Positions 29,301 to 38,800 of a DNA stretch of 64,000 nt are shown piece after piece. This DNA is from Deltaproteobacteria bacterium (lineage in GTDB: Bacteria > Desulfobacterota > Syntrophobacteria > Syntrophobacterales > Syntrophobacteraceae): the NCBI GenBank assembly GCA_021780695.1, contig JAJXYD010000019.1:1-64000 (forward strand). Reading direction: 5' to 3'. The notes under the pieces were generated by a model, which had not been told where the DNA came from, did no database searches, and saw only the letters and a program-made list of their open reading frames with translations. How positions within the stretch are numbered: position 1 is the stretch's first letter; each line of letters opens with the position of its first letter. Position numbers and translations under genes: made by a program.

Positions 29301-29316
29301 AGCACGGAGCTTGCCA
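29301..29316 (-). promoter_or_regulatory. Candidate sigma-54 promoter for the kinase gene
   Basis: On the minus strand the sequence is TGGCAAGCTCCGTGCT. GG and GC are ten bases apart as required for -24/-12. The -24 block TGGCAAG differs from TGGCACG at one base and the -12 block is GTGCT. The predicted start near 29290 lies 60 nt before the kinase ATG. Confidence 0.5.
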
Positions 29317-29341
29317 AAGCGCAAAACAGGGGTCGCCTGCC

Positions 29342-30214
29342 TTACATGGCAGCCAGGCGCCCCTTAAAAGAGCCCGTCAAGGCGAGGTTAAGGTCCAAGC
29401 GCAGATCGTTTTTAGGAAGCCCCAGGCTAAAGCCTAACAGCTGAGGCAGGTAGACGATCGAAATCTGCAGGGCACTTCCCCTCATCTTCGAGATCTTTTT
29501 CTGGCTGGCCTCCAGGTTCATTTGGCACATCGGACAGACCGTAACGATACAGTCCGCTCCCTTTGCCCCATCGAGAATATCGGCAACCAGATCGAGACAC
29601 AACTCTTTTTTTGTGGTCATAAGCCCGGCACCGCAACATTTTGCTCCCATGGACCACTCGAAGACCTCGGCTCCGGTGGCTCCGATGAGAGCCTCCATGG
29701 AACGGGGCCGCTCGGGGTCGTCGAAATCCTTAAAGGGGCGAAGGGCCTGGCAGCCATAGTAGGGCACGACACGAAGACCCGATAAACTCCGTTTGACCTT
29801 TGCGGCCACAGGGTCGGCTCCGATATCTTTTGCCAGCACATCGAGCAGATGCCTCACCCGTATGCCCCCCGCATAGGAGAGGCCCTCGTCGGCAAGGGCA
29901 CGACTGACAAGATCGGCGGTGGCCGGGTCACGGCTTAAGACATCCGCGGCTCTTCGCAGGTTCAAGTAGCAGGAGCTACAGGGGACGAGCATATCGGCCT
30001 TAACGCCGCTTTTTTGGGCCAGGGCCAGATTTCGGGCCGGCAAGGCGATGGAAAGAAGTCTGCTTGTCGTATCCGCGGCGCTCGCTCCGCAGCAGGTCCA
30101 ATCGGCCACATCGAGCAGTTCGTGTCCCAGGGCCCGCATGAGGGTACGCGTTGAAACGTCGTATTCCTTGGCCGAGTGTTCGAGCGAACATCCAGGGTAG
30201 TAAAAATACTTCAC
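29342..30214 (-). CDS. hdrB: Heterodisulfide reductase subunit B-like protein
   Basis: 290 aa with two CCG domains, each carrying the cysteine set for a non-cubane [4Fe-4S] cluster as in HdrB: YYPGCS, CCGAS and CSSC in the first half, YYGCQ, CCGAG and CPMC in the second. In methanogens HdrB reduces CoM-S-S-CoB. In bacteria the disulfide substrate is unknown; thiols or a protein such as DsrC have been proposed for relatives. Its ATG overlaps the hdrC stop by four bases. Confidence 0.92.
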   Translation of the reverse strand: MKYFYYPGCSLEHSAKEYDVSTRTLMRALGHELLDVADWTCCGASAADTTSRLLSIALPARNLALAQKSGVKADMLVPCSSCYLNLRRAADVLSRDPATADLVSRALADEGLSYAGGIRVRHLLDVLAKDIGADPVAAKVKRSLSGLRVVPYYGCQALRPFKDFDDPERPRSMEALIGATGAEVFEWSMGAKCCGAGLMTTKKELCLDLVADILDGAKGADCIVTVCPMCQMNLEASQKKISKMRGSALQISIVYLPQLLGFSLGLPKNDLRLDLNLALTGSFKGRLAAM

Positions 30215-30780
30215 TTCGCCGCCTCCAATTCCAGGACCTTTCGATAGAGCCTGTCAAGTTTTCCACCCCCGCCAAAACCGGGCATCCGCACGTCCATTTT
30301 GCCTTTTTTCATCAGTTTTACGCCCATGGGGACAAAACTTAAGGGAACCGCCGGGTTTTTAACGGCAATAAAATACCTGGTCATCATTTCGGTTTCTCTA
30401 ACCCTGCCGTATTTTCGCACGACATCGAGAAAGGCCTTGTAGAAAGGCGGACTTTTATGGTCGCTGCGGCAACCTTCGGCTGTCGCCACTCTTTTGAGCG
30501 CTGCCATGGTGTCGGTTAGAGGAAGTCCGCGCGGACAGCGCAGGGTACAGTAATAGCAGCTCGAACAGAGCCAGAAGGTGCGGCTCTTAAAAATTTCATC
30601 TTTCATGCCTGCCTGCACCATCCGCCAGACCTGCCTTGGCGTGTAGTCCATTTTGGCCGCGCTGCCGCACGAGCCGGTACAGGTACCGCACTGCATGCAG
30701 GCCCTAAGGGTCTTTGCAATTTCGGAAAAGCCGCCCCGATCGTAAGTCTTAAAAGGAGACGAGGCTTGATTTTGAGCCAT
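30211..30780 (-). CDS. hdrC: Heterodisulfide reductase subunit C-like protein
   Basis: 189 aa with two [4Fe-4S] sites: C28, C31, C34, C38 and C72, C75, C78, C82. In Hdr it passes electrons from HdrA to HdrB. No membrane helix is visible, so this is the soluble type, unlike HdrE-linked or QmoC proteins. It lies between the receiver-containing HdrA (33-nt gap) and hdrB (4-nt overlap). Confidence 0.92.
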   Translation of the reverse strand: MAQNQASSPFKTYDRGGFSEIAKTLRACMQCGTCTGSCGSAAKMDYTPRQVWRMVQAGMKDEIFKSRTFWLCSSCYYCTLRCPRGLPLTDTMAALKRVATAEGCRSDHKSPPFYKAFLDVVRKYGRVRETEMMTRYFIAVKNPAVPLSFVPMGVKLMKKGKMDVRMPGFGGGGKLDRLYRKVLELEAAK

Positions 30781-30813
30781 TATCTTCGCCTTTCATACAC
30801 ATTTAGCGTATCG

Positions 30814-33800
30814 TCAAAATTCCAGTGCCGCATCGAGCATGGCCATAACCTGGCGGTCTCCAAAACCGCGCACGACCGAGGCGCTGTTGGGGCAGACCGC
30901 GGCGCAGGCGCCGCACCCCTGGCAAGCGAGCTCATCGACTTCGATTCTATCCTTTTCGTCGCTGCGGCTGCGAGCGCCGTAAGGGCAAGCGGGAATGCAT
31001 CTTTCGCAAAGCGAGCATATGCTGTGGCGCACCCGCGCAACGGTGTTGCCCGCTTTTAGCTCCTCCCGGTTGAGCATGACCAGCGCCCTTTGGGCGGCCG
31101 CCTGGGCCATGGCGATGGATTCGGCAATAGAGCGGGGAGAGTGTGCGAGACCGCAGCCGAATATTCCCCGTTTTTTCGCATTGAGAGGCTGCCACTTATA
31201 TTCGAGCTCCCGAAAAAACCCGTCTTCATCCAGATCGAAACCGAAAGCCTGTCCCAGGCCGCTAAGATCGTTTGGTACGATACCGGTGCTGAGGACAAGA
31301 AGGTCGGAGACGATGGCGATATCTCTTCCCAAGACCGGGTCGCGGGCCACAATTTTAACCTTGCCGCCCTCTTCGAGGCTGACGCGGGGTTTGGCATCGA
31401 GGCCGTAGCGGATAAAAACAACGCCCTCCTGCCTGGCCTTTGTGTAGTAGGTTTCGAGGAAACCATAGGTCATTATGTCACGGTAAAAAATATAGACATC
31501 GGTATCGGGGTTTTCTTTCTTTATACGCAGCGCATTTTTTAGAGCCGATTGACAGCACACTCGGCTGCAGTAGTTTCTGCCTTCCTCGCGAGAGCCCACG
31601 CACTGGATCACGGCCACGGTCTCAAGACCCGCAACCCCGCCGTTTGAAAGGCGCTCCTCCAGTTCGTGCTGGGTGATAACGGCCTCGCCCTGACCGTAAC
31701 AGTATTCCCGCGCAGCGGCCTCTTTTCCGCCCGTAGCCAAAATCGCAACCCCATGGTCGAGCTGCTTGGTTTCCCCGTCTTTTGTCTTGATCGTGGTAAG
31801 AAAACTCAAGTTTTCATACGGTTTGGAAGCGAGCACTTGCGCGCCCAGGTGGACGGAAATGTTTTTGTTTGCCCCAACATCGCTAATGAGCTTTTCGAGC
31901 AACCCGGAAGTCTCGGTCCCATCGATGGTACGTTTTAGAGAACGCACCAAGCCGCCCAACTCCTCTTCTTTTTCAACCAGGTCCACGGGAAACCCGTGGT
32001 CGGCTATGGAAAGCGCCGCGGTAAGCCCGCAGAGGCCTCCTCCCACCACGAGGGCCTTTTGTATGATGTGAAAAGACCTGGTTGGGCCGGGGTCGGCGCC
32101 TCTAAGCCTCTCGATCGACATTTTCATAGCCGATTCCATGGGCCCCTTCGCCTGCCCGGATTGATCCCGGGGTCGGCAAAAGGCGGGGGTGTAGATATCG
32201 ACCACATCCATAAGAGCCGGAGACAGTGCGGTTTCTGCCGCCAGTTCAAGGAGCATTTTCCCATAGAGGCAGGGCATGCAAGCGCCGATGGAAACCATAT
32301 TGCAGCCTGACTCCCTGAGATTTTCCAAAAGAGTCTTTCTGCCCGAAAGGGTACACAGCCTCTCGATTTGAAACACTCGAACGGAGGGGTCCCATTGGGA
32401 AAGGCTTGCTCCGAGGGCCTGCAGATCCAAATCTGCGGCTCCAAGCGAGCTTGCGCACGCGCAGAGGGCAACCCCAAGTTTTGGCAAATCCCTGGAGGCT
32501 TCCGTCTGGTGAGATGAGCCGTTACTCTGGGTCGGCAGGGGCATCCCCCCCTTGGCGCGAATAAGCTTTGAGGCCTCAAGGGAAGCCGAACCGGCCTGGA
32601 TTACCGACTCAGAAATATCTCGCAGCCCCGCAAAGGAGCCTCCGGCAAATACGCCTTCCCTGCTGCTGCGGCTTTGGAAAAGCTCATCGGTTCGGCAAAA
32701 TCCGGAAGGAGCAAGCTCTATTCCGGCAGACTGCGCAAGGTCCCGGGTTCCTTTAGCCGGTCTTTGCCCGGCGGCCAGGACCACCATATCGAAGACTTCA
32801 TCTTGCGGCATGCCGTCCGCGTCAACATAGTGGAGTCTAAGAGAGCCGTCTTTTTCCTGTTCGACCGTGTGAACGCGGCTTCTTATGAAACGGACCCCCG
32901 ATTCCTTTTCGGCCCCATCGCGGTAGCGCTGGAAATCTTTGCCAAAGGTTCTCATGTCCATGTAGAAAATAGCGGTATCGGCCAATCCATTGGATTTAGC
33001 CTTGGCCAGAAGCGCTTCCTTTATGGAAAACATACAGCAGACCGAAGAACAGTAATCGGCCTTCTGCTTGAGGTCTCTTGAGCCGATACACTGCAGGAAG
33101 GCCACCTTGCGGGCGGGCTTTCCATCGGAGGGGCGAACGAGCCTGCCCTGGCCGGCCCCCGAACCGCTCACCACCCGTTCGAACTGCAGACCGGTTATAA
33201 CATTGGGATAATTGTAGCCAAAAGCGCCCGGATCTTTAGCGGGATCGCAAAAGTCGGATCCGGCGGCCATTATGACCGCCCCCACTTCGATAACGCGCCC
33301 CTTTACGCTTACCGTGCCCTCATAGCGCTGGACGACCTTCTCGGTAAGAGCTTCGATATCGAAGGGCTTCATAAGGTATTCGTCAGCCCCGATTTTCATG
33401 GCTTCCACGGCGGTTTCCACCGTAGCGTAGGCGGTCATCATCAAAACGGGCAACTCCGGTTTCATTTCCCTTATGATCTGGAGGGCCTCGACCCCGTCCA
33501 TCCCCGGCATTTTGACATCGAGAAGAACAAGGCCGTAATCCTTTACGGACAGAAGATCTATGGCTTCGGCCCCGGACTCGGCCATATCGACGCTAAAGCC
33601 TTCGACGCTCAGCCATTCCTTGAGAGAATCGCGAACCACCAGTTCATCATCGACGACAAGGATCTTAAAGGCGCGCCGGGCCTCGGTCCTAAGATCTATT
33701 GCTCCCGTCGGACAGACCTTTTCGCATTCCCCGCACCGCGTACAGGCCGAAAGATCCAGGGTATACCGGTTAGGAATGTTGTGGGGAACGGGCAGATAGA

Positions 33801-34236
33801 CGGCTTTACGCGTGGTAAGGCCCCCGTTGAAACTATCGGGCACCTCGACGGGACAAACCGCCGAGCACCGCCCGCAGCCGATGCACTTTTGCGGATCGAT
33901 AAAAGAGGGCGCGGAGTCCAGGGTAACCTTGAAATTGCCCGGCTCGCCCTCAAGCGCGGTCATTTCCGTTGCGGGCAGCAATTCGATATTTTCGTGAAAC
34001 AGCCCCTTTCTCAAGCAGTACTGGGACGAAGAATCGCGCCCGATGGTGGGCAACATCTTGCACATACCGCAGTGATCGGTTGGAAACTGATAGTCCAACT
34101 GGCTGAGAATGCCCCCGATGTGCGGCGATTTATCTATCAAAAAAACCTGATAATTCATTTCAGCCAAGTCCAGGGCCGACCGGATGCCGCTGATTCCGGC
34201 CCCGATCACCAGGGCTCGCCCGGTTTTTGTTTCCAT
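30814..34236 (-). CDS. hdrA: HdrA-like double flavoprotein with embedded receiver domain
   Basis: 1140 aa. Order by residue (within a few): FAD motif GAGISG 13-18; 2x[4Fe-4S] ferredoxin with C118-C128 and C165-C175; a complete response-regulator receiver at about 190-305; the rest of the first HdrA unit with CSSVCC near 396-401; a Cys-rich linker 585-690; a second HdrA FAD unit from about 725 (VVGGGLCGLTAA) with CSRVCC near 888; a C-terminal 2x[4Fe-4S] ferredoxin. The receiver keeps VVDDE, the acceptor Asp in LLLD-type LLDVKMPG near 240, the Thr in MTAYA and the Lys in LMKPF, so it should be phosphorylatable. HdrA is the flavin bifurcation centre in Hdr complexes. Confidence 0.93.
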   Translation of the reverse strand: METKTGRALVIGAGISGIRSALDLAEMNYQVFLIDKSPHIGGILSQLDYQFPTDHCGMCKMLPTIGRDSSSQYCLRKGLFHENIELLPATEMTALEGEPGNFKVTLDSAPSFIDPQKCIGCGRCSAVCPVEVPDSFNGGLTTRKAVYLPVPHNIPNRYTLDLSACTRCGECEKVCPTGAIDLRTEARRAFKILVVDDELVVRDSLKEWLSVEGFSVDMAESGAEAIDLLSVKDYGLVLLDVKMPGMDGVEALQIIREMKPELPVLMMTAYATVETAVEAMKIGADEYLMKPFDIEALTEKVVQRYEGTVSVKGRVIEVGAVIMAAGSDFCDPAKDPGAFGYNYPNVITGLQFERVVSGSGAGQGRLVRPSDGKPARKVAFLQCIGSRDLKQKADYCSSVCCMFSIKEALLAKAKSNGLADTAIFYMDMRTFGKDFQRYRDGAEKESGVRFIRSRVHTVEQEKDGSLRLHYVDADGMPQDEVFDMVVLAAGQRPAKGTRDLAQSAGIELAPSGFCRTDELFQSRSSREGVFAGGSFAGLRDISESVIQAGSASLEASKLIRAKGGMPLPTQSNGSSHQTEASRDLPKLGVALCACASSLGAADLDLQALGASLSQWDPSVRVFQIERLCTLSGRKTLLENLRESGCNMVSIGACMPCLYGKMLLELAAETALSPALMDVVDIYTPAFCRPRDQSGQAKGPMESAMKMSIERLRGADPGPTRSFHIIQKALVVGGGLCGLTAALSIADHGFPVDLVEKEEELGGLVRSLKRTIDGTETSGLLEKLISDVGANKNISVHLGAQVLASKPYENLSFLTTIKTKDGETKQLDHGVAILATGGKEAAAREYCYGQGEAVITQHELEERLSNGGVAGLETVAVIQCVGSREEGRNYCSRVCCQSALKNALRIKKENPDTDVYIFYRDIMTYGFLETYYTKARQEGVVFIRYGLDAKPRVSLEEGGKVKIVARDPVLGRDIAIVSDLLVLSTGIVPNDLSGLGQAFGFDLDEDGFFRELEYKWQPLNAKKRGIFGCGLAHSPRSIAESIAMAQAAAQRALVMLNREELKAGNTVARVRHSICSLCERCIPACPYGARSRSDEKDRIEVDELACQGCGACAAVCPNSASVVRGFGDRQVMAMLDAALEF

Positions 34237-34257
34237 TTTCTTACCTCTCTTTGGCGC

Positions 34258-35409
34258 CTAATCGATTCCGCCCGTTACCTCGGAGAATTCCTTCTCATGA
34301 AATACGGACAGCGGGGGCTCTTCCTCAAGACTCGCACCGGCGCAGTAGTCAAAGCTCGTCTGCACGCCACCGGCTATGGTTCGGAAAAGCTCCATTACCG
34401 GCACATCATTTGGGCAGGCGTTGGAACACTGTCCGCAGCCAACGCAGGCCGCACTCATGTGAGCCAGGCGCGTCAGATGGTAGAAGACGGTATCGGTGGG
34501 CATTTTGAGAGCCCCCCTGCGTTTGGCCCAGCGCATGTATTGAGCCGGCTCATGGTCGAACACATCGGTTGTGAAGACGCACTCACGGCAGTAGCAAACC
34601 GGGCAAGCCACCCTGCAGTTGTAGCAGTTTACGCAGTTGGATAGATAGTTCATGAGCTTTTCGACATCGGAGACCGCTTCCGAGGTGCGCTCAAACATTT
34701 TGTCCCGCCAGGCCTCGCGCTCGCCAATAAGAGCCTCCAGAGCTTTTTGCCTGTTTTCCAGCGCTACATCTTCCTCCGCTACGCCCAGATCATCGAGGAG
34801 CTTTTCACCTTTTGGCGTATTGGCGATGAGCAGAAGGCTCTGCTCGATATCGGTTCCAAGAAGGCCAATGTTGATATCGGCCATAGGGGCCACCGGATGC
34901 TCGCAGGATTTGCAGGCCGAGGAGATATCGGCGTCTTCGGTGGCGGTTCCCTTGCCGGCGGCTATGTTTTTATGGAAAGAAAGGGTAGACTGGGCACCCG
35001 GGGCCAGAGCCCCCACCTTGGCGTAATCGGTGTTTGCGTAGGCCCCAAGACAGTCGGCGCTTATCAAAACGACATTGTCGGTGCTTGCCTGTTTAAGTTT
35101 TACCAGTTCGACAAAAGCTCTTATTTCGCAGGGCCTCATAACGGCGGCGATGGGTGCATCCAGGGACTTTCTGGTCAGCCGCGAGAGCATCCTCGCGCTA
35201 TTTAAGGGAAAGGCGGGGGCAAGCGGATCGGCCCAGCCCAGCTTTTCGGTCTCGGTAACAAGAGCGGGCATGACCGCGTTATTCATCGGAAGCCTCTGCT
35301 GAACCAACACCGCCTCCACAACTGCCTTTTCCAGCAGAGTTTTAAGGAAATCCTGCAGTGAAGAGACCGGATCACGGTCCTTAACGGCTATTTTACCTAT
35401 CTTGGACAT
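34258..35409 (-). CDS. FdhB/FrhB-like iron-sulfur protein
   Basis: 383 aa. The middle has the family motif MRPCEIRAFVELVKL and SADCLGAY seen in F420-hydrogenase/formate-dehydrogenase beta-type proteins. Two ferredoxin-type cysteine sets follow: C259, C262, C265, C269 with extra C272, C274, C277, and C322, C325, C328, C332. Such subunits feed electrons from formate, F420 or another carrier into Hdr complexes. No catalytic formate dehydrogenase or hydrogenase subunit is in this operon, so the donor is open. It lies 21 nt before the receiver-containing hdrA. Confidence 0.85.
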   Translation of the reverse strand: MSKIGKIAVKDRDPVSSLQDFLKTLLEKAVVEAVLVQQRLPMNNAVMPALVTETEKLGWADPLAPAFPLNSARMLSRLTRKSLDAPIAAVMRPCEIRAFVELVKLKQASTDNVVLISADCLGAYANTDYAKVGALAPGAQSTLSFHKNIAAGKGTATEDADISSACKSCEHPVAPMADINIGLLGTDIEQSLLLIANTPKGEKLLDDLGVAEEDVALENRQKALEALIGEREAWRDKMFERTSEAVSDVEKLMNYLSNCVNCYNCRVACPVCYCRECVFTTDVFDHEPAQYMRWAKRRGALKMPTDTVFYHLTRLAHMSAACVGCGQCSNACPNDVPVMELFRTIAGGVQTSFDYCAGASLEEEPPLSVFHEKEFSEVTGGID

Positions 35410-35440
35410 AATCTATACTCCGGGTCGCCGGGGGGCTGTT

Positions 35441-35863
35441 CTACAAAACCATCCGGGTGCGCAAATCGTTTGGGCCAAGCGCCTTTACTTCGGCCGTCAT
35501 CTGTCTAACCGTCTCAGCGAAATCGATCCCCTCGCTGGCGCCGATCCAGGTCATTTTCAACCTGCGCTCGTCAAAGCCGAACTTGGGAAGGATTTCCTTT
35601 AAGAGCTTCATCCGCCTTCGGGCCTTGAGGTTGCCGTTTATGTAATGGCAGTCGCCGGGGTGGCAACCGCTTACCAGCACGGCATCGGCTCCCTCAAGGA
35701 GGGCCTTGATAATGTATTTGGGATCGACCATCCCCGTGCACATCATGCGCACCATGCGCACATTCGCAGGCTGAACAAGCCTGGAAGTCCCGGCGAGATC
35801 GGCGGCGGTATAGGTGCACCAGTTGCAAACAAACGCGATAATTGTAGGCTCGTAGTCGGCCAT
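35441..35863 (-). CDS. mvhD: MvhD-type [2Fe-2S] adaptor protein
   Basis: 140 aa. The family pattern is clear: FVCNWCTY, MMCTGMVDP, SGCHPGDCHY. Five cysteines bind a [2Fe-2S] cluster. MvhD connects the hydrogenase or formate dehydrogenase donor module to HdrA. GGGAGG precedes the ATG. It lies between the HdrA-NfnB fusion and the FdhB-like gene, which suggests that it bridges these modules. Confidence 0.94.
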   Translation of the reverse strand: MADYEPTIIAFVCNWCTYTAADLAGTSRLVQPANVRMVRMMCTGMVDPKYIIKALLEGADAVLVSGCHPGDCHYINGNLKARRRMKLLKEILPKFGFDERRLKMTWIGASEGIDFAETVRQMTAEVKALGPNDLRTRMVL

Positions 35864-35886
35864 ATGTTACCTCCCAATGAAACGGA

Positions 35887-38800
35887 CTAAACCACTTCGT
35901 CCAGGATTCCCTCAATTTCGGCAAACACCTGCTTGGGGGAGAAATGCTTTACGCGCGCGGCCCCGCTGGGACAAAAACCCGCGCAACTTCCACAGCCCTT
36001 GCACAGAGCCTCGTTTACCTCCGAAATCCCCTTGCGGCCGTTAAACTCGATGGCGGAATAGGGGCACAGTTTAATGCAGGTCTGACACCCTATGCAGATG
36101 TCGGGATCTATCCAGGAGGTAACGGGTGAGACCTCCACTTTACCGGCAGCCGAAAGGGCAAGGGCCTGGGCAGCCGCGCCCGAGGCATGGGAGACCGCAT
36201 CCGGGATGTCTTTTGGCCCCTGGCAAACGCCGGCCAGAAAGATGCCGTCGGTTGGCGTTGAAACGGGCCCCAGCTTGGGGTGCTCCTCCAGGAAAAAGCC
36301 GTCTCCACCCTGGTTTATTCCAAAGACGCGCGCAACTTCGGCAGCGTCGCCGCGGGCCTGGATAGCGGTGCAAAGGACCACCATATCCACTGGCAGGCTC
36401 ACCCTGCGCCCCAAAAGGGTATCCTCGCCTATTACGATCAGTTTCTTTTCACCCGTTGACGACACCTGCTCCTTGATCTCGGCGGGTCTACCGCGCACGA
36501 AGTTTACACCTTCTTCCTGCAGCCGCCTGTAGAACTCTTCGTATCCCTTTCCATAACACCTCATATCGATATAGAAGTTGTGGACCTGAGTGTCGTGGCC
36601 GGCCTTTTCCTTTATGAGGTGGCCGTATTTTAGAGCGTACATGCAGCAGACGCGCGAACAGTAGACGTGATGGTTTTCGTCCCGGCTTCCAACGCAGTGG
36701 ATAATGGCGACGCTTTTGGGCTTTTTGCCGTTTTTCATAACGATTTGCCCACCGGTGGGTCCGACCGCATTATTTAATCTTTCGAACTCAAGGCCGGTAT
36801 AGACCTCCTCAAAACGACCGTAGCCGTAGTTTACGAAAGCCGAGGCGTCCATAGTGTCAAAGCCGGTGGCAAGAATGATCGAGCCGACCTGAAGTTCGAT
36901 TTCCTGCGCGCCCATCGAATGGTCTATGGCATTTCGCTCGCAGGCCCTGACGCATTCCATGCACTCCGAGCACACACCGCAGTTGAGGCATTTGGCCGAT
37001 TCGCTCATGGCGGCCTCCTCGGAGATACCTTGGCTTACTTCGGCAAAAGAGGCCTTTGCCACATCGGGAGCAATCCGGTTAACCGAAGCCCTCGCGATAA
37101 GCGGGGCCTTCTTTGGGATCTGTTGCCAGTTGCTCGCATTTGCCTCTGCGGCCTCCGGGAGATCGACCTGCTCGCCGCGCAAATACCGCTCGATTGCCTC
37201 GGCGGTTTCCCGGGCCGCACCGACGGCCTCTATCACGGTCGCGGGTCCCATCACCGCATCACCGGCGGCAAAGACGTCGGGGGCCGAGGTCTGCCCGCAC
37301 CTGGAGGCGGCAACGATTCGGCCGCGCCTGCCCACATCGAGTCCGGAGGCCACGCAGCATTGCGTATCGGGCTCCTGACCGATGGCCGGAATAACGGCGT
37401 CGCATTCGATTACAAAATCGCTTCCCTCGACAGGCACAGGGCGCCTGCGGCCGGATTCATCGGCCGGACCGGGAGCGGTTTTAACGCAATGGAGTCCGGT
37501 GACTTTTCCATCTCTGCCTTCGAGGGCAACCGGAGCGGTAAGATAGCTGATCTTTATGCCTTCAAGGAGCGCATCCTCGATTTCTTCCTCGTAGGCGGGC
37601 ATCTCCTCGCGGGTCCTGCGGTAGACGATGGTAACCTCTTTGCTGCCAAGGCGCAGGGCGGTCCTGGCCGCATCTACGGCAACATTTCCACCGCCCAGGA
37701 TGAGCACCCGGTCTCCGGGCGATTTACGGTCGCCAAGGCTGGTGGTGCGCAAAATATCCGTAGCCTGGATGACGCCGCTAAAATCATTTTCGCCGCGGAT
37801 GTTCATCTTTAGCGGCTTGTGGGCGCCGATACCAACAAATATGGCCTTAAAGCCCTGCTGTCTCAGATCGTCGAGGGTAAAATCGACTCCGAACCTCTTG
37901 CCGGTTTGCAGGCTGATGCCCAGGCGCAAAATATTATTTATCTCGCGGTCCAAAACCTCAGGGGGAAGCCTGTAGTCGGGAATTCCGACCTTGAGCATGC
38001 CTCCGGGCTCGGGCAGGGCCTCAAAAATCGTTACCCCGTAGCCCTTTAGCCTCAGGTAATAGGCGGCGGTAAGCCCGGCTGGCCCCGAACCTATCACGGC
38101 CACTTTCTCGGGCCTGTCTTCGATTTGCGGGACGGGAATATCCTCTGGTAAAACCCGGTCTGCGGCAAAACGTTTGAGTTCTCTAATGGAGACGGAAGAA
38201 TCGATCTGAGTTCTTCGGCAGTTAGATTCGCACACATGCGGGCAAACCCTGCCGAGAACGCCGGGAAGAGGCAACTTCTCCATTATAAGCTGAACGGCTT
38301 CCTTGTATTTGCCAAGGCCCACAAGCTGGGTGTAGCCCTGAACGTTAACCCCGGCCGGACAGGTAAGCCTGCAGGGCGCGGTGTCCTTCTTTTCGATTGC
38401 AAAGGTTATGGGCACCGCCTGAGGGAAGAACCTGTAGACGGCCTTTCGCTCGCCCATATTTTCGTCGAACTCGTTGGGGACCGAAACAGGGCAGTGCTCG
38501 GCGCAAATCCCGCACCCGGTGCAGCGGTCTTCCATGACATAGCGGGGCTTGCGGCGCACCTTGACCTTAAAGTTTCCGACATATCCCTTTACTTCGGTCA
38601 CCTCGCTGTAGGAGAGCAGGTTGATATTGGGGCTCTGGGCAACGGCAACCGTTTTGGGCGTGGAAATGCACGCCGCGCAGTCCAGGGTCGGAAAGGTCTT
38701 GTCGAACTGGACCATGTGCCCGCCGATCGAAGGGTGCCTTTCGACCAGGTGGACCTTGCAGCCGGATTTGGCGATATCAAGAGAGGCCTGGATACCGGCG

